From assembly GCF_044547355.1 (NCBI RefSeq), contig NZ_JBIUAG010000002.1:646845-710844 (forward strand): a stretch of DNA of 64,000 nucleotides, written 5' to 3'. How positions within the stretch are numbered: the stretch's first letter is position 1; the number at the start of each line of letters is the position of its first letter. Positions 1 through 8,078 of the stretch are shown here, in pieces. The notes beneath the pieces are model-generated. The model was not told the DNA's origin. It was given only the letters and a program-made list of their open reading frames with translations, and did not search any database. The DNA comes from Kutzneria sp044547355. GTDB lineage: Bacteria; Actinomycetota; Actinomycetes; Mycobacteriales; Pseudonocardiaceae. A program made the position numbers and the translations under genes.

Positions 1-133
1 GCCAGTCCAGCTCGCCGGGCGTGAACCCGGCCGCGTGCACCCGTACGACGACGTCGTTCTCGGCGGCGTGCGGATGGGGCAGGTCCACAAGGGACAGTCC
101 CGATTCCCGGTCCCGGGCGACGATGGCGCGCAT
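1..133 (-). CDS. NADP-dependent oxidoreductase, zinc-type/quinone reductase, N-terminal fragment
   Basis: The window opens inside a minus-strand gene whose ATG lies at 133. The 44 visible residues start MRAIVARDRESGLSLVDLP and continue with VVRVHAAGFTPGELDW, which is the usual N-terminal GroES-like beta-barrel of medium-chain dehydrogenase/reductase (quinone oxidoreductase) proteins. The rest, including the nucleotide-binding domain, lies outside the window, so substrate and cofactor cannot be judged. The next gene, a TetR regulator on the same strand, ends 68 bases upstream and could control it. Confidence 0.75.
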   Translation of the reverse strand, partial: MRAIVARDRESGLSLVDLPHPHAAENDVVVRVHAAGFTPGELDW

Positions 134-201
134 CTGACGATCCTTCCTGGCGCGGTGTGGGTCGCCAGGGAGACGAGGCGGCACGGCCGAACGTGACCGG
201 A

Positions 202-798
202 TCAGGGCAACACGATGTCGATGATCCGGGTGAGATCCGTCTCGCTCGGCCCGCGGCCGGTCAGCAGGAAGGCGTGCATGATCATCGCCGGCCCGATGTG
301 CGCGGCCAGCGGGTGCAGCGCGCCGGGCGCGACCTCGCCGGCCCGCTCGGCGTCGGCCAGGATCGACTCGATCACCTGGAGCCGGGGCCGCACGATCGCC
401 TCGACGAAGGTGTCCCGCAGGGTCTCGTCGCCCAGCAGCCCGGTGATCACGGCCAGGCCGGGGAAGTCGGTCTCGCCGGCGAACACCCCGCACAGCTTGG
501 CGAACACCGCCCGCAGGTTCTCCCGGGCCGACCGCTCCCGGTCGATGTCCGCCATCGGCGGCATGACGTGGCGCACGGCGTCGAGCACCAGGGCCTGCCG
601 GGTCGACCACCGTCGGTACACGGCGGCCTTGCCGGTGCGGGCCCGGGCGGCGACGCCCTCCATGGTAAGCCGGCCGTAGCCGACCTCGACCAGTTCCGCC
701 AGCGTCGCCTGGTAGAGGGCGTCTTCCAGTTCCTGGCCGCGGCGGCGGGAGCGGACGGTTTCGGAGCTCACCACTCGATAGTAGACGTTGACGTTCAC
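202..798 (-). CDS. TetR-family transcriptional regulator
   Basis: A 198-residue one-domain repressor of typical TetR length. The N-terminal helix-turn-helix is visible at about residues 25-70 (LTMEGVAARARTGKAAVYRRW), followed by an all-helical ligand-binding domain. The longest reading starts at GTG 798, but codons 9 and 10 are also GTG (774, 771). The start at 798 lies inside a large inverted repeat, so a start at 774 or 771 with the repeat as operator is equally plausible. No good Shine-Dalgarno is seen for any of them, so leaderless translation is possible. It faces a methyltransferase gene, the likely target together with itself. The ligand is unknown. Confidence 0.9.
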   Translation of the reverse strand: MNVNVYYRVVSSETVRSRRRGQELEDALYQATLAELVEVGYGRLTMEGVAARARTGKAAVYRRWSTRQALVLDAVRHVMPPMADIDRERSARENLRAVFAKLCGVFAGETDFPGLAVITGLLGDETLRDTFVEAIVRPRLQVIESILADAERAGEVAPGALHPLAAHIGPAMIMHAFLLTGRGPSETDLTRIIDIVLP

Positions 799-844
799 TA
801 CCCACAGGACTACGCTCCGTCACAGTGAACGTCTACGTCTACTA
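779..844. promoter_or_regulatory. Large near-perfect inverted repeat, probable TetR operator
   Basis: Two 21-base arms at 779-799 and 824-844 are reverse complements with a single mismatch, separated by 24 bases. Each arm contains a tandem GTC(T/A)AC-type hexamer repeat. The repeat fills the divergent region between the TetR gene and the methyltransferase gene, so it is best read as paired operator half-sites over both promoters. The pairing is seen directly; repressor binding is inferred. Confidence 0.65.
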
Positions 845-860
845 ACTGGGGTGAGTTTCG

Positions 861-1553
861 GTGCCCGAGCACGAGTTGATGGACTTCGACGCCCTCTACC
901 AGGGCAAATCCGTGCAGATGAACGACGACGGCCCGACCGTGGAGATCATTCCGTGGCAGCTGGACGGCCCGCAGCCGCTGGTCGTCGAGCTGGTCGAGGC
1001 CGGCGAGTTCACCGGCCCGGTCCTGGAGATCGGCTGCGGCCTCGGCGACAACGCCCTCTACCTGGCCGAGCAGGGCCTCAAGGTGACGGCCGTGGACGCC
1101 GCACCCACGGCGATCGAGCAGAACCGGGCCAAGGCCGCCGCCCGCGGGGCCGACGTCACCTTCGCGGTGGCCGACGCGACCGTGCTCGACGGCGTCGGCG
1201 ACGGCTTCGCCAGCGCCCTGGACTCAGCCCTGATGCACTGCCTGGACGCCGACCAGCGCCGCGCCTACCTGGCCGCCCTGCACGACCGCTGCCGGCCCGG
1301 CGCCCGCCTGCACATCCTGTGCTTCCCGCCGGCCATCGGCGACTTCTTCCCGCTGGGGGCCGAGACCGACGAGGCCAGCCTGCGCCGCGACCTCGGCGAG
1401 CACTGGCGGGTCGAGCGCATGGAGATCCGCCGCTACACCACGGCCTTCACCAAGGACCAGTGGCAGACCATGGTCCCCAACTCCGAGGTCGAGTCCGACG
1501 ACGATGGCCGCATCCTGCTCCCGATCTGGCAGATCACCGCGGTCAACTCCTGA
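861..1553 (+). CDS. Class I SAM-dependent methyltransferase
   Basis: A 230-residue cytoplasmic methyltransferase. The SAM-binding motif I, VLEIGCGLGDNALYL, is at about residues 54-68, and the acidic motif II follows in TAVDAAP. The size and layout resemble the thiopurine methyltransferase/UbiE-like small-molecule group; the acceptor cannot be read from sequence. The start is GTG 861, with GGGGTGAG at about 847-854 as ribosome site. The gene is divergent from the TetR regulator across the inverted repeat, so it is probably induced by that regulator's ligand, perhaps as a detoxifying or tailoring step. Confidence 0.88.
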   Translation: MPEHELMDFDALYQGKSVQMNDDGPTVEIIPWQLDGPQPLVVELVEAGEFTGPVLEIGCGLGDNALYLAEQGLKVTAVDAAPTAIEQNRAKAAARGADVTFAVADATVLDGVGDGFASALDSALMHCLDADQRRAYLAALHDRCRPGARLHILCFPPAIGDFFPLGAETDEASLRRDLGEHWRVERMEIRRYTTAFTKDQWQTMVPNSEVESDDDGRILLPIWQITAVNS

Positions 1554-1577
1554 CCGCCGCGGGTCGTCACCGCTCGC

Positions 1578-2165
1578 TCAGGCCGTGGGGCCGAGCAGGG
1601 CGATGGCGGCCCGCACCGCCGTCTCGGTGACGTCGGTGACCTTCCCGCCGGCCTCGACCGTGCTGGCCATCAGCTCCCGCAGGCCGCCCAGCAGCACGAT
1701 GGCCATCGGGCGCGGCACCCGCCTGATGCCCACGGCCCGCAGTTCCTCGGCGTCGGTGAGGGCCTGCACCAGCGTCACGAACTTCTCCATCAGGTCCCGC
1801 TGGAGGTCGCGGCCCAGCGTGCCCAGCGCGGGCACGTCGCGGATCCAGCTGCGGGTGACCGCGCGCTCGGTGTCGGCGCAGGCCAGCCAGGTCTCGACGG
1901 CCTGCCGGACCTGGGCGGTCCACGGCGCGGACGGGTCCACGGCCGCCGCGATCAGCCGGATCATCTCGTCGTTGGCCTCGGTGATCAGGGCCACGAAGCA
2001 GGTCTCCTTGCTGGAGAAGTGCTCGTAGAAGGTGCGCCGCGAGGTCCTGGCTGCGCGCACGATGTCGGCCACCGTCGTGTCCTGGTAGCCGCGCTCCTCG
2101 ATCGAGGCCGACAGCCCGCCCAGCAGCCGCCGCCGGAAGTCCGTCGGAACCGTCGTTGTCGTCAT
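1578..2165 (-). CDS. TetR-family transcriptional regulator
   Basis: A 195-residue TetR protein with an HTH at about residues 28-65 (TTVADIVRAARTSRRTFYEHF), the classic TetR signature. The remaining helical domain would bind an effector. It is divergent from the P450-SDR-monooxygenase operon, and two copies of one palindrome lie in the 86-base gap between them. That makes it the probable local repressor of both itself and the operon. The start is ATG 2165. It is not closely similar to the TetR protein at 202-798. Confidence 0.92.
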   Translation of the reverse strand: MTTTTVPTDFRRRLLGGLSASIEERGYQDTTVADIVRAARTSRRTFYEHFSSKETCFVALITEANDEMIRLIAAAVDPSAPWTAQVRQAVETWLACADTERAVTRSWIRDVPALGTLGRDLQRDLMEKFVTLVQALTDAEELRAVGIRRVPRPMAIVLLGGLRELMASTVEAGGKVTDVTETAVRAAIALLGPTA

Positions 2166-2192
2166 CGCCGCCAGCCTCCCTTGAACTCCGGT

Positions 2193-2232
2193 GGTACACC
2201 AGCGTACCGTGACTTCGGTACGGAGGCGTACC
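2193..2232. promoter_or_regulatory. Tandem GGTAC-N6-GTACC operators
   Basis: Two 16-base palindromes share identical half-sites: GGTAC (2193-2197) with GTACC (2204-2208), and GGTAC (2217-2221) with GTACC (2228-2232). Their starts are 24 bases apart, about two helical turns plus a few bases, so they would lie on nearly the same face of the DNA. They sit just upstream of the P450 ribosome site. This is the typical two-site arrangement for a TetR repressor, and the flanking regulator at 1578-2165 is the natural candidate. Confidence 0.75.
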
Positions 2233-2251
2233 GCATTGGAGGCCCGGTCCC

Positions 2252-3547
2252 GTGACGACTCTGCTCCCGCCCGGCCCGACCACCCACCGCCTCGTGCAGG
2301 CCGTCTCGGCGCTGACCCGGCCGCAGCGCGGCATGCGCCAGGCCCGCGCCCGCTACGGCGACGCCTTCACCATCAACTCCCCGATCTTCGGCCGGGCGCT
2401 GGTGATCAGCGACTCCGCCGAGATCAAGCAGCTGTTCCAGGCCGGCCCGGAGATCGCCGACAACGTGGAGCCCAACCTGGGCCGGGTGCTCGGGCCGGGC
2501 TCGCTGTTCGCGCTGTCCGGGGACGAGCACCGCAAGCAGCGCAAGCTGCTGGTGCCCCCGTTCCACGGCCGCCGCCTCGCGGCGTACGAGCAGATCATGG
2601 TGGACGAGACCGTCCGCGAGTTCGCCTCGTGGCCCGAGGGCGTCGAGTTCGCCACCATGCCGTCGATGATGCGGATCACCATCAACATCATCCTGCGCGC
2701 GGTGTTCGGGGCCGAGGGCGAGGAGTTCGACCAGCTGCGGGACCTGCTGCCGCGCTGGGTCAAGCTCGGCTCGCTGCTGGCCGTGCTGCCGGTGCCCACG
2801 GCCGACTGGGGCCGGTGGAGCCCGTGGGGCCGGTTCAAGATCATGCGCCGCGAGTACAACGAGATCGTGGCACGCCTGATCGCCAAGGCGCACAAGGGCG
2901 GCGGCCTCGACGAGCGGGAGGACATCCTGGCGTTGATGCTCCAGGCCCGCTACGACGACGGCACGCCGATGAGCCACCGCGACATCGCCGACCAGCTGCT
3001 CACCCTGCTCACCGCCGGCCACGAGACCACGGCCACCACCCTGGCCTGGGCGGTCGAGCGGCTGCGCCGGCACCCGGACGTGCTGGCCGCGCTGCACGAG
3101 GAGGAGCTGGCCGGCGGCAAAGCCTTGCGGGAGGCCACGATCCTGGAGGTCCAGCGGGCAAGACCGGTGATCGACATGGTCGGCCGCAAGATCAGGGCCG
3201 ACGACGTCCGGCTCGGCCGCTGGACCCTGCCGCGGGGCATCACCGTGCTGGCCAGCATCGCCCTGATCCACGACGACGAGACCGTCTTCCCGCATCCCGA
3301 ACGGTTCCACCCGCAGCGCTTCGTCGCCGCGAAACCCGATCTGTACCAGTGGATCCCGTTCGGCGGCGGCAGCCGCCGCTGCCTGGGCGCCGCGTTCGCG
3401 ACCATGGAGATGAACGTGGTCCTGCGCACCCTGCTGCGCGAGTTCGACCTGACCCCCACGGCCGAGCCGGACGAGGCCTGGCACAACCGGGGCATCGCCA
3501 ACGCCCCGGCCAAAGGCGGCCTAGCCGTCGTCCATCGACGCCACTGA
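2252..3547 (+). CDS. Cytochrome P450 (CYP135/CYP138-like)
   Basis: A 431-residue haem-thiolate monooxygenase. Visible are the I-helix oxygen motif AGHETT, the haem loop FGGGSRRCLGAAFA with the Cys ligand, and the PERFHPQRF meander. It starts with the PPGPTTHRL-type N-terminus seen in mycobacterial CYP135/138 proteins rather than in CYP105/107. The typical K-helix ExxR appears as EVQR in EVQRARP. The start is GTG 2252 with GGAGG at 2238-2242. It is the first gene of a P450-SDR-Baeyer-Villiger operon, suggesting stepwise oxidation of a hydrophobic substrate; electron donors are not encoded nearby. Confidence 0.93.
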   Translation: MTTLLPPGPTTHRLVQAVSALTRPQRGMRQARARYGDAFTINSPIFGRALVISDSAEIKQLFQAGPEIADNVEPNLGRVLGPGSLFALSGDEHRKQRKLLVPPFHGRRLAAYEQIMVDETVREFASWPEGVEFATMPSMMRITINIILRAVFGAEGEEFDQLRDLLPRWVKLGSLLAVLPVPTADWGRWSPWGRFKIMRREYNEIVARLIAKAHKGGGLDEREDILALMLQARYDDGTPMSHRDIADQLLTLLTAGHETTATTLAWAVERLRRHPDVLAALHEEELAGGKALREATILEVQRARPVIDMVGRKIRADDVRLGRWTLPRGITVLASIALIHDDETVFPHPERFHPQRFVAAKPDLYQWIPFGGGSRRCLGAAFATMEMNVVLRTLLREFDLTPTAEPDEAWHNRGIANAPAKGGLAVVHRRH

Positions 3548-3559
3548 GAGGACCCGAGG

Positions 3560-4405
3560 ATGCCTCGCAAGCTCCCCCGGCTCACCGGCCGGCCCGTGAT
3601 GATCACCGGCGCCGCCTCCGGCATCGGCCGCGGCCTGGCGGTGCGGCTGAACCGGCTCGGCTCGCCGGTGGCCATCGCCGACGTGGACGAGACCGGCCTC
3701 AAGCAGACCGCCGCGTCGCTGCGGGGCCAGGTGCTGACCCGCGTGCTCGACGTCCGGGACGCGGCCGACCAGCGCCGGTTCGCCGACGAGGTGCGGGACT
3801 GGCTGCCCGGCCCGCTGGCGGCGGTGTTCAACAACGCCGGCGTCGCGCTGTCGGCCACCGTGCTCGACGGCGACCCGGCCGACGAGCAGTGGCTCCAGGA
3901 CATCAACCTCAACGGGGTTGTCCACGGCACCAAGGCTTTCCTGCCGATCCTGGTCGAGCAGGACGAGGGCGTCGTCGTGAACACCTCCAGCGTGTTCGGC
4001 CTGGCCGGCATCCCGTACCAGAGCGCCTACTGCGCGGCCAAGTTCGCGGTGCGCGGGTTCACCGACTCGCTGCGCCACGAGCTGCGCGGCACCGGCGTCA
4101 GCGCGGTCGCCGTGCACCCGGGCGGCATCAAGACGAACATCGTCCGAAATGGACGGATGCGCCAGGACCCCGATGGCCGCGACCGCAGCGAGGCGGAGAT
4201 CGTGAAGTCCTTCGACGCCATCGCCATGACCACGCCGGAGCAGGCCGCGCGGATCATCCACCGGGGCGTGGAGGCCGGCAAGGCCCGGGTGCTGGTGGGG
4301 CCGGACGCGTACTTCTTCGACGCCGTCACCCGGATCGCACCCACCCACTACTACGACGTGATCAGCCGGATCGCCGACCGCTTCGGGAGCAACCGTGGCC
4401 AGTGA
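3560..4405 (+). CDS. Short-chain dehydrogenase/reductase (SDR)
   Basis: A 281-residue classical SDR. The NAD(P)-binding TGAASGIGRG is at about residues 15-24, the structural NNAG occurs in FNNAGVA, and the catalytic Tyr and Lys are in YCAAK, preceded by the Ser of NTSSVFG. It would oxidise an alcohol or reduce a ketone, consistent with acting between the hydroxylating P450 and the ketone-consuming Baeyer-Villiger enzyme. It lies 12 bases after the P450 gene and its end overlaps the next gene by 11 bases, so the three are one operon. Confidence 0.93.
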   Translation: MPRKLPRLTGRPVMITGAASGIGRGLAVRLNRLGSPVAIADVDETGLKQTAASLRGQVLTRVLDVRDAADQRRFADEVRDWLPGPLAAVFNNAGVALSATVLDGDPADEQWLQDINLNGVVHGTKAFLPILVEQDEGVVVNTSSVFGLAGIPYQSAYCAAKFAVRGFTDSLRHELRGTGVSAVAVHPGGIKTNIVRNGRMRQDPDGRDRSEAEIVKSFDAIAMTTPEQAARIIHRGVEAGKARVLVGPDAYFFDAVTRIAPTHYYDVISRIADRFGSNRGQ

Positions 4406-5840
4406 CCACCTCGATGTGCTGATCGTCGGCGCCGGCCTGTCCGGCATCGGCGCCGCCCACCACATCCAGTCCGCCTTTCCCCACCGCACCTACGCGATCC
4501 TGGAGTCGCGGGCGGCTTTGGGCGGCACCTGGGATCTGTTCCGCTATCCGGGCGTGCGGTCGGACTCGGACATGCAGACCCTCGGCTACCGGTTCCGGCC
4601 GTGGACCCAGGCCAAGTCCCTGGCCGACGGCCCGTCGATCCTCCAGTACGTCAAGGACACCGCCGCCGAGGCCGGCATCGACCGGCACATCCGCTACGGC
4701 CACCGGGTCACCGCGGCCAGTTGGTCTACAAAGGACGCGCTGTGGACGGTCGAGGCCGAGCACGACGGCCAAGCCGTGCGGCTGACCGCGCGGCTGCTGT
4801 ACGTGTGCACCGGCTACTACCACTACGACGGCGGCTACTCCCCGGCCTTCCCCGGCATCGAGCGGTTCGGCGGCAAGGTGATCCACCCGCAGCAGTGGCC
4901 GGAGGACCTGGACTACGCCGGCAAGAACGTCGTGGTCATCGGCAGCGGGGCCACCGCGGTCACGCTCGTGCCGGCCATGGCCGACAAGGCCGGGCACGTC
5001 ACCATGCTCCAGCGCTCCCCCACCTACATCATCTCCCAGCCGGGCGTGGACAAGGTCGCCCTGCGGCTGCGCCGACTGCTGGGCAACCGCCTGGGCTACG
5101 CGGCCGCGCGGTGGAAGAACGTGGCCGTCTCCACCTTGCTGTACCAGCTCAGCCAGCGCCGCCCGAACGTCATTCGCAAGATCATCCGGAACGCGACGGT
5201 CAAGCTGCTGCCGCCCGGCTACGACGTCGACACCCACTTCCGGCCCCGCTACAACCCGTGGGACCAGCGGCTGTGCCTGGTGCCGGACGGCGACCTGTTC
5301 CGGGCCATCCGGCACGGCAAGGCCTCGGTGGCCACCGACGAGATCGCCGAGTTCACCGACTCCACGGTCAAGTTGCGCTCCGGGGCCGAGCTGCCGGCCG
5401 ACATCGTGGTGACGGCCACCGGCCTGCGGCTGCTGGTCTTCGGCGGCATCCGGTTCACCGTGGACGAGCGGGAGATCAAGCTGCCGGAAACCATGGCGTA
5501 CAAGGGCTTGATGCTCAGTGGGATGCCGAACTTCGTCTACACCATCGGCTACACCAACGCCTCGTGGACACTCAAGGCCGACCTGGTCAGCGAGTTCACC
5601 GTGCGGCTGCTCAAGCACATGGACGCCAACGGCTTCCGGCAGGTGGCGCCGGTCAACAACGATCCCGGGATCGCCGAGCGGCCGCTGCTGGACTTCCAGG
5701 CCGGCTACGTCCAGCGCTCGGTGCACGAGTTCCCGCGCGCCGGGTCGCGCCGGCCGTGGCAGCTGGGCATGAGCTACGCCAACGACGTGCTCCTGCTGCG
5801 CCACGGCCGGATCGACGACGGCACCCTCCGGTTCGGTTAG
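4395..5840 (+). CDS. Flavin-containing Baeyer-Villiger monooxygenase
   Basis: A 481-residue FAD/NADPH enzyme. It shows an N-terminal FAD Rossmann motif GAGLSGIG (about residues 12-19), GGTWDLFRYPG, the Baeyer-Villiger fingerprint FxGxxxHxxxWP as FGGKVIHPQQWP, and a second Rossmann motif GSGATA for NADPH. It resembles the EthA/MymA type that inserts oxygen next to ketones. The start is GTG 4395 with GGGAG just upstream, overlapping the SDR gene. The set P450, SDR, BVMO recalls the mycobacterial mymA-type operon. Its stop is only four bases from the stop of the convergent lectin-like gene. Confidence 0.93.
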   Translation: MASDHLDVLIVGAGLSGIGAAHHIQSAFPHRTYAILESRAALGGTWDLFRYPGVRSDSDMQTLGYRFRPWTQAKSLADGPSILQYVKDTAAEAGIDRHIRYGHRVTAASWSTKDALWTVEAEHDGQAVRLTARLLYVCTGYYHYDGGYSPAFPGIERFGGKVIHPQQWPEDLDYAGKNVVVIGSGATAVTLVPAMADKAGHVTMLQRSPTYIISQPGVDKVALRLRRLLGNRLGYAAARWKNVAVSTLLYQLSQRRPNVIRKIIRNATVKLLPPGYDVDTHFRPRYNPWDQRLCLVPDGDLFRAIRHGKASVATDEIAEFTDSTVKLRSGAELPADIVVTATGLRLLVFGGIRFTVDEREIKLPETMAYKGLMLSGMPNFVYTIGYTNASWTLKADLVSEFTVRLLKHMDANGFRQVAPVNNDPGIAERPLLDFQAGYVQRSVHEFPRAGSRRPWQLGMSYANDVLLLRHGRIDDGTLRFG

Positions 5841-5844
5841 GGGA

Positions 5845-6792
5845 TCAGGCCCACCACTTGTGGTACAGGGCGTCTCCGCCGCCGATGACGAAGGTGTCGA
5901 TGCGGTTGAAGCCCCACGACACCGCGCCCGGTCCGGTCAGCAGGCCGCCGCCCAGGGACTCCCAGCCGGACCAGCCGCCGTCGAACCACTTGTGGTACAT
6001 GGCGTTGTCGGTGCCGCGGACGAAGATGTCCAACCGCCCGGCGGCCCAGGACGACGCGCCCGGTCCCGAGGTCAGGACCCCGCCCAGGGACTCCCAGCCG
6101 GACCAGGCGCCGTCGAACCACTTGTGATACAAGGCGTTTCCGCCGCCACCGACGAAGACGTCGATACGCCCGGAGCTCCAGGAGACGGCCGCCGGGTAGG
6201 TCGTGAGGCCGCCGCCGAGCGACTCCCAGCCCGACCAGCCGCCCTGGAACCACTTGTGGTACAAGGCGTTGTCGCCACCACGGGCGAAGACGTCCAGCCG
6301 CCCAGCTGCCCACGACGAGACCGCCGGCGCCGAGGTCAGGACCCCGCCGAGCGACTCCCAACCGGACCAGCCGCCCTGGAACCACTTGTGGTACAGGGCG
6401 TTGTCGCCGCCCCGCACGAACAGGTCGATCCGGCCGTTGCCCCAGGAGACGGCGGCCGGGGCCGAGGTCGCGAAGCCGCCCAGGGACTCCCAGCCCGACC
6501 ACGTTCCGTCGAACCACTTGTGGTAGACGGCATTGTCGGTGCCGATGGCGAACACGTCCAGCCGGCCGCTCGCCCAGGAGGACACGACCGGCGACGAGAT
6601 GAGCGTGCCGCCGAGCGACTCCCAGCCCGACCACACCATGGGTGTCGCGACATCGCCGGCCGCCAGCGGTCTCAGGCCGGTCAGCGCTTCCGTGGCCGCA
6701 TAGGACTTCGCGGGCGCGGCGGCCGCCGGCACCGGACTGGTCACGACCGCGAGCAACAGCAGCGCGGCCACCAGGATTCGGGATTTTGCCAT
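5845..6792 (-). CDS. Secreted PLL-type beta-propeller lectin-like protein
   Basis: A 315-residue exported protein. The signal peptide is clear (K3/R5, then a hydrophobic stretch to VPAAAA at about residue 26). From residue 54 to the end it is six tandem repeats of 44 residues, each starting WSGWESLGG and ending (A/L)YHKW. This pattern matches the propeller blades of Photorhabdus lectin (PLL)-like proteins, which bind sugars between blades. The start ATG 6792 has AGGGGA upstream. A secreted sugar-binding role is inferred; the ligand is unknown. The repeats are unusually alike, suggesting recent expansion. Confidence 0.85.
   Translation of the reverse strand: MAKSRILVAALLLLAVVTSPVPAAAAPAKSYAATEALTGLRPLAAGDVATPMVWSGWESLGGTLISSPVVSSWASGRLDVFAIGTDNAVYHKWFDGTWSGWESLGGFATSAPAAVSWGNGRIDLFVRGGDNALYHKWFQGGWSGWESLGGVLTSAPAVSSWAAGRLDVFARGGDNALYHKWFQGGWSGWESLGGGLTTYPAAVSWSSGRIDVFVGGGGNALYHKWFDGAWSGWESLGGVLTSGPGASSWAAGRLDIFVRGTDNAMYHKWFDGGWSGWESLGGGLLTGPGAVSWGFNRIDTFVIGGGDALYHKWWA
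5848..6633 (-). repeat. Six tandem 132-bp coding repeats
   Basis: The propeller part of the lectin-like gene is five full 132-base units plus one 126-base unit with no linker. The units share long identical stretches (for example those encoding WSGWESLGG), so the array is a DNA-level tandem repeat as well as a protein repeat. It could change copy number by slippage or recombination, and a short-read assembly could collapse it. Confidence 0.9.
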
Positions 6793-7035
6793 GCGTTTTC
6801 CCCTGTTCGTTCAGCGGAAACAAGGCAGGAATCCCGAACGTAACCAGTGGATCACTCGCGAACAACCGCCGGGCAGCGCAGGACCGACGCCGGTGGCCCG
6901 GACGAAGGGCATTACCGCCCGGGGTCATCGCCGACTACGACGAACGCGGCCGGCTTCGACGGCCGGGCCGGCCGCTCCTTCGACGACAGCGGGCCGACAG
7001 GTGGTCGCCGGTCACCCCGCGCCGCGTCCGAGTGA

Positions 7036-7055
7036 TGCGGAACACCTATTCCGCA
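7036..7055. promoter_or_regulatory. Perfect 20-bp palindrome upstream of quinone reductase gene
   Basis: TGCGGAA (7036-7042) and TTCCGCA (7049-7055) are perfect inverted arms around six bases, 66 bases before the start at 7122. It is the only clear element in the 329-base space between the lectin-like gene and the reductase gene (6793-7121). The rest shows no gene or convincing promoter. It is probably an operator for a redox- or xenobiotic-responsive regulator not encoded next to it. Confidence 0.5.
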
Positions 7056-7121
7056 GGGAACAGGATCGCGGACACTCCAGTTCGACCGGATGAGTGCACC
7101 ACCATGACCTGGAGGAAGCCC

Positions 7122-8036
7122 ATGCCCATCAAGGCATTGCGCTACAGCGAGTACGGCGGCCCCGAAGTGCTGCGCCTCGTCGACGTCGAGACCCCCGAGC
7201 CCGGCCCCGGCCAGGTTCGCGTGGCCGTGCGGGCGGCGGGCGTCAACCCGCGTGACGCCAAGCTGCGCGCCGGCCGCTACGCCCAGGAGCCGCTGGCCGC
7301 CCCGGCCGGGCTCGGCATGGAGCTGGCCGGCGCCATCGACGCCGTCGGCCCGGACGTGACCACCTGGGCGATCGGCCAGCCGGTGTTCGGCCGCTCCGCC
7401 ACCCGCGACGCCGTCGCCACCCATGCCCTGTCCCCGGCCGACGACCTCGTGGCCAAGCCGGACTGGCTGACCTTTGCCCAGGCCGCGGCACTGCCGATCG
7501 CCGTCGAGACCGCCTACCGCGGGCTGGCCCAGCTCGGCGTCGAGGCCGGCCGGACGCTGCTCATCCACGCCGCCGCCGGCGGTGTCGGCCTGGTCGCCAC
7601 CCAGCTGGCGCTGCTGCGCGGGCTGACCGTCGTCGGCACCGTCAGCCCGGCCAACCGGGAGGCCTACGCCAAGCTCGGCGGCATCCCCGTCGACTATGCC
7701 GCCGACGGACTGGCCGACCGGATCCGGGCCGCCGCGCCGACCGTCGATTACGTGCTCGACGCCTACGGCCACGGCCTGCTGGGCCTGTCCGTCGAGCTGA
7801 CCGGCGATCCCGCCCGCGTCGTCACGATGGCCGACCCGACCGCCGCCGACCACGGCGTGCACCTGTCGATCGAGTCGTTCCCCATCCCCGAGGTGATGGC
7901 CGAGGTGCTGCCGCTGATCGAGGCCGGCCGGGTCGTGCTGCCGGTGGAGGCGACGTTCCCGCTGGCCGACGCCGCGGCCGCGTACCGGCGGGTGGAGACC
8001 GGCCACCGCCAGGGCAAGATCGTCATCACCGTGTGA
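7122..8036 (+). CDS. NADP-dependent quinone oxidoreductase (MDR family)
   Basis: A 304-residue medium-chain reductase. It has the N-terminal GroES-like domain (residues 1-120, beginning MPIKALRYSEYGGPEVL) and a Rossmann domain with AAAGGVG at about residues 149-155, the NADPH motif of zeta-crystallin-like quinone reductases. No zinc-ligand cysteine cluster is present. The start is ATG 7122, with GGAGGA at 7111-7116; an in-frame reading extends much further upstream but has no ribosome site or homology signal. It probably performs one- or two-electron reduction of quinones or enals for detoxification. Confidence 0.92.
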   Translation: MPIKALRYSEYGGPEVLRLVDVETPEPGPGQVRVAVRAAGVNPRDAKLRAGRYAQEPLAAPAGLGMELAGAIDAVGPDVTTWAIGQPVFGRSATRDAVATHALSPADDLVAKPDWLTFAQAAALPIAVETAYRGLAQLGVEAGRTLLIHAAAGGVGLVATQLALLRGLTVVGTVSPANREAYAKLGGIPVDYAADGLADRIRAAAPTVDYVLDAYGHGLLGLSVELTGDPARVVTMADPTAADHGVHLSIESFPIPEVMAEVLPLIEAGRVVLPVEATFPLADAAAAYRRVETGHRQGKIVITV

Positions 8037-8078
8037 AACCCGGTGGCGCCCGCCGGGGCCATCGACCACAGTGGCCCC

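Noticed and set aside
2162..3484. Long minus-strand open frame opposite the P450
   Set aside because: Pro/Gly/Arg/His-rich shadow of the GC-rich P450 gene without ribosome site or recognisable domain.
6642..7121. N-terminal extension of the quinone reductase
   Set aside because: The frame stays open upstream, but GGAGGA sits right before ATG 7122, MDR homology starts there, and the extension runs antisense into the lectin gene.
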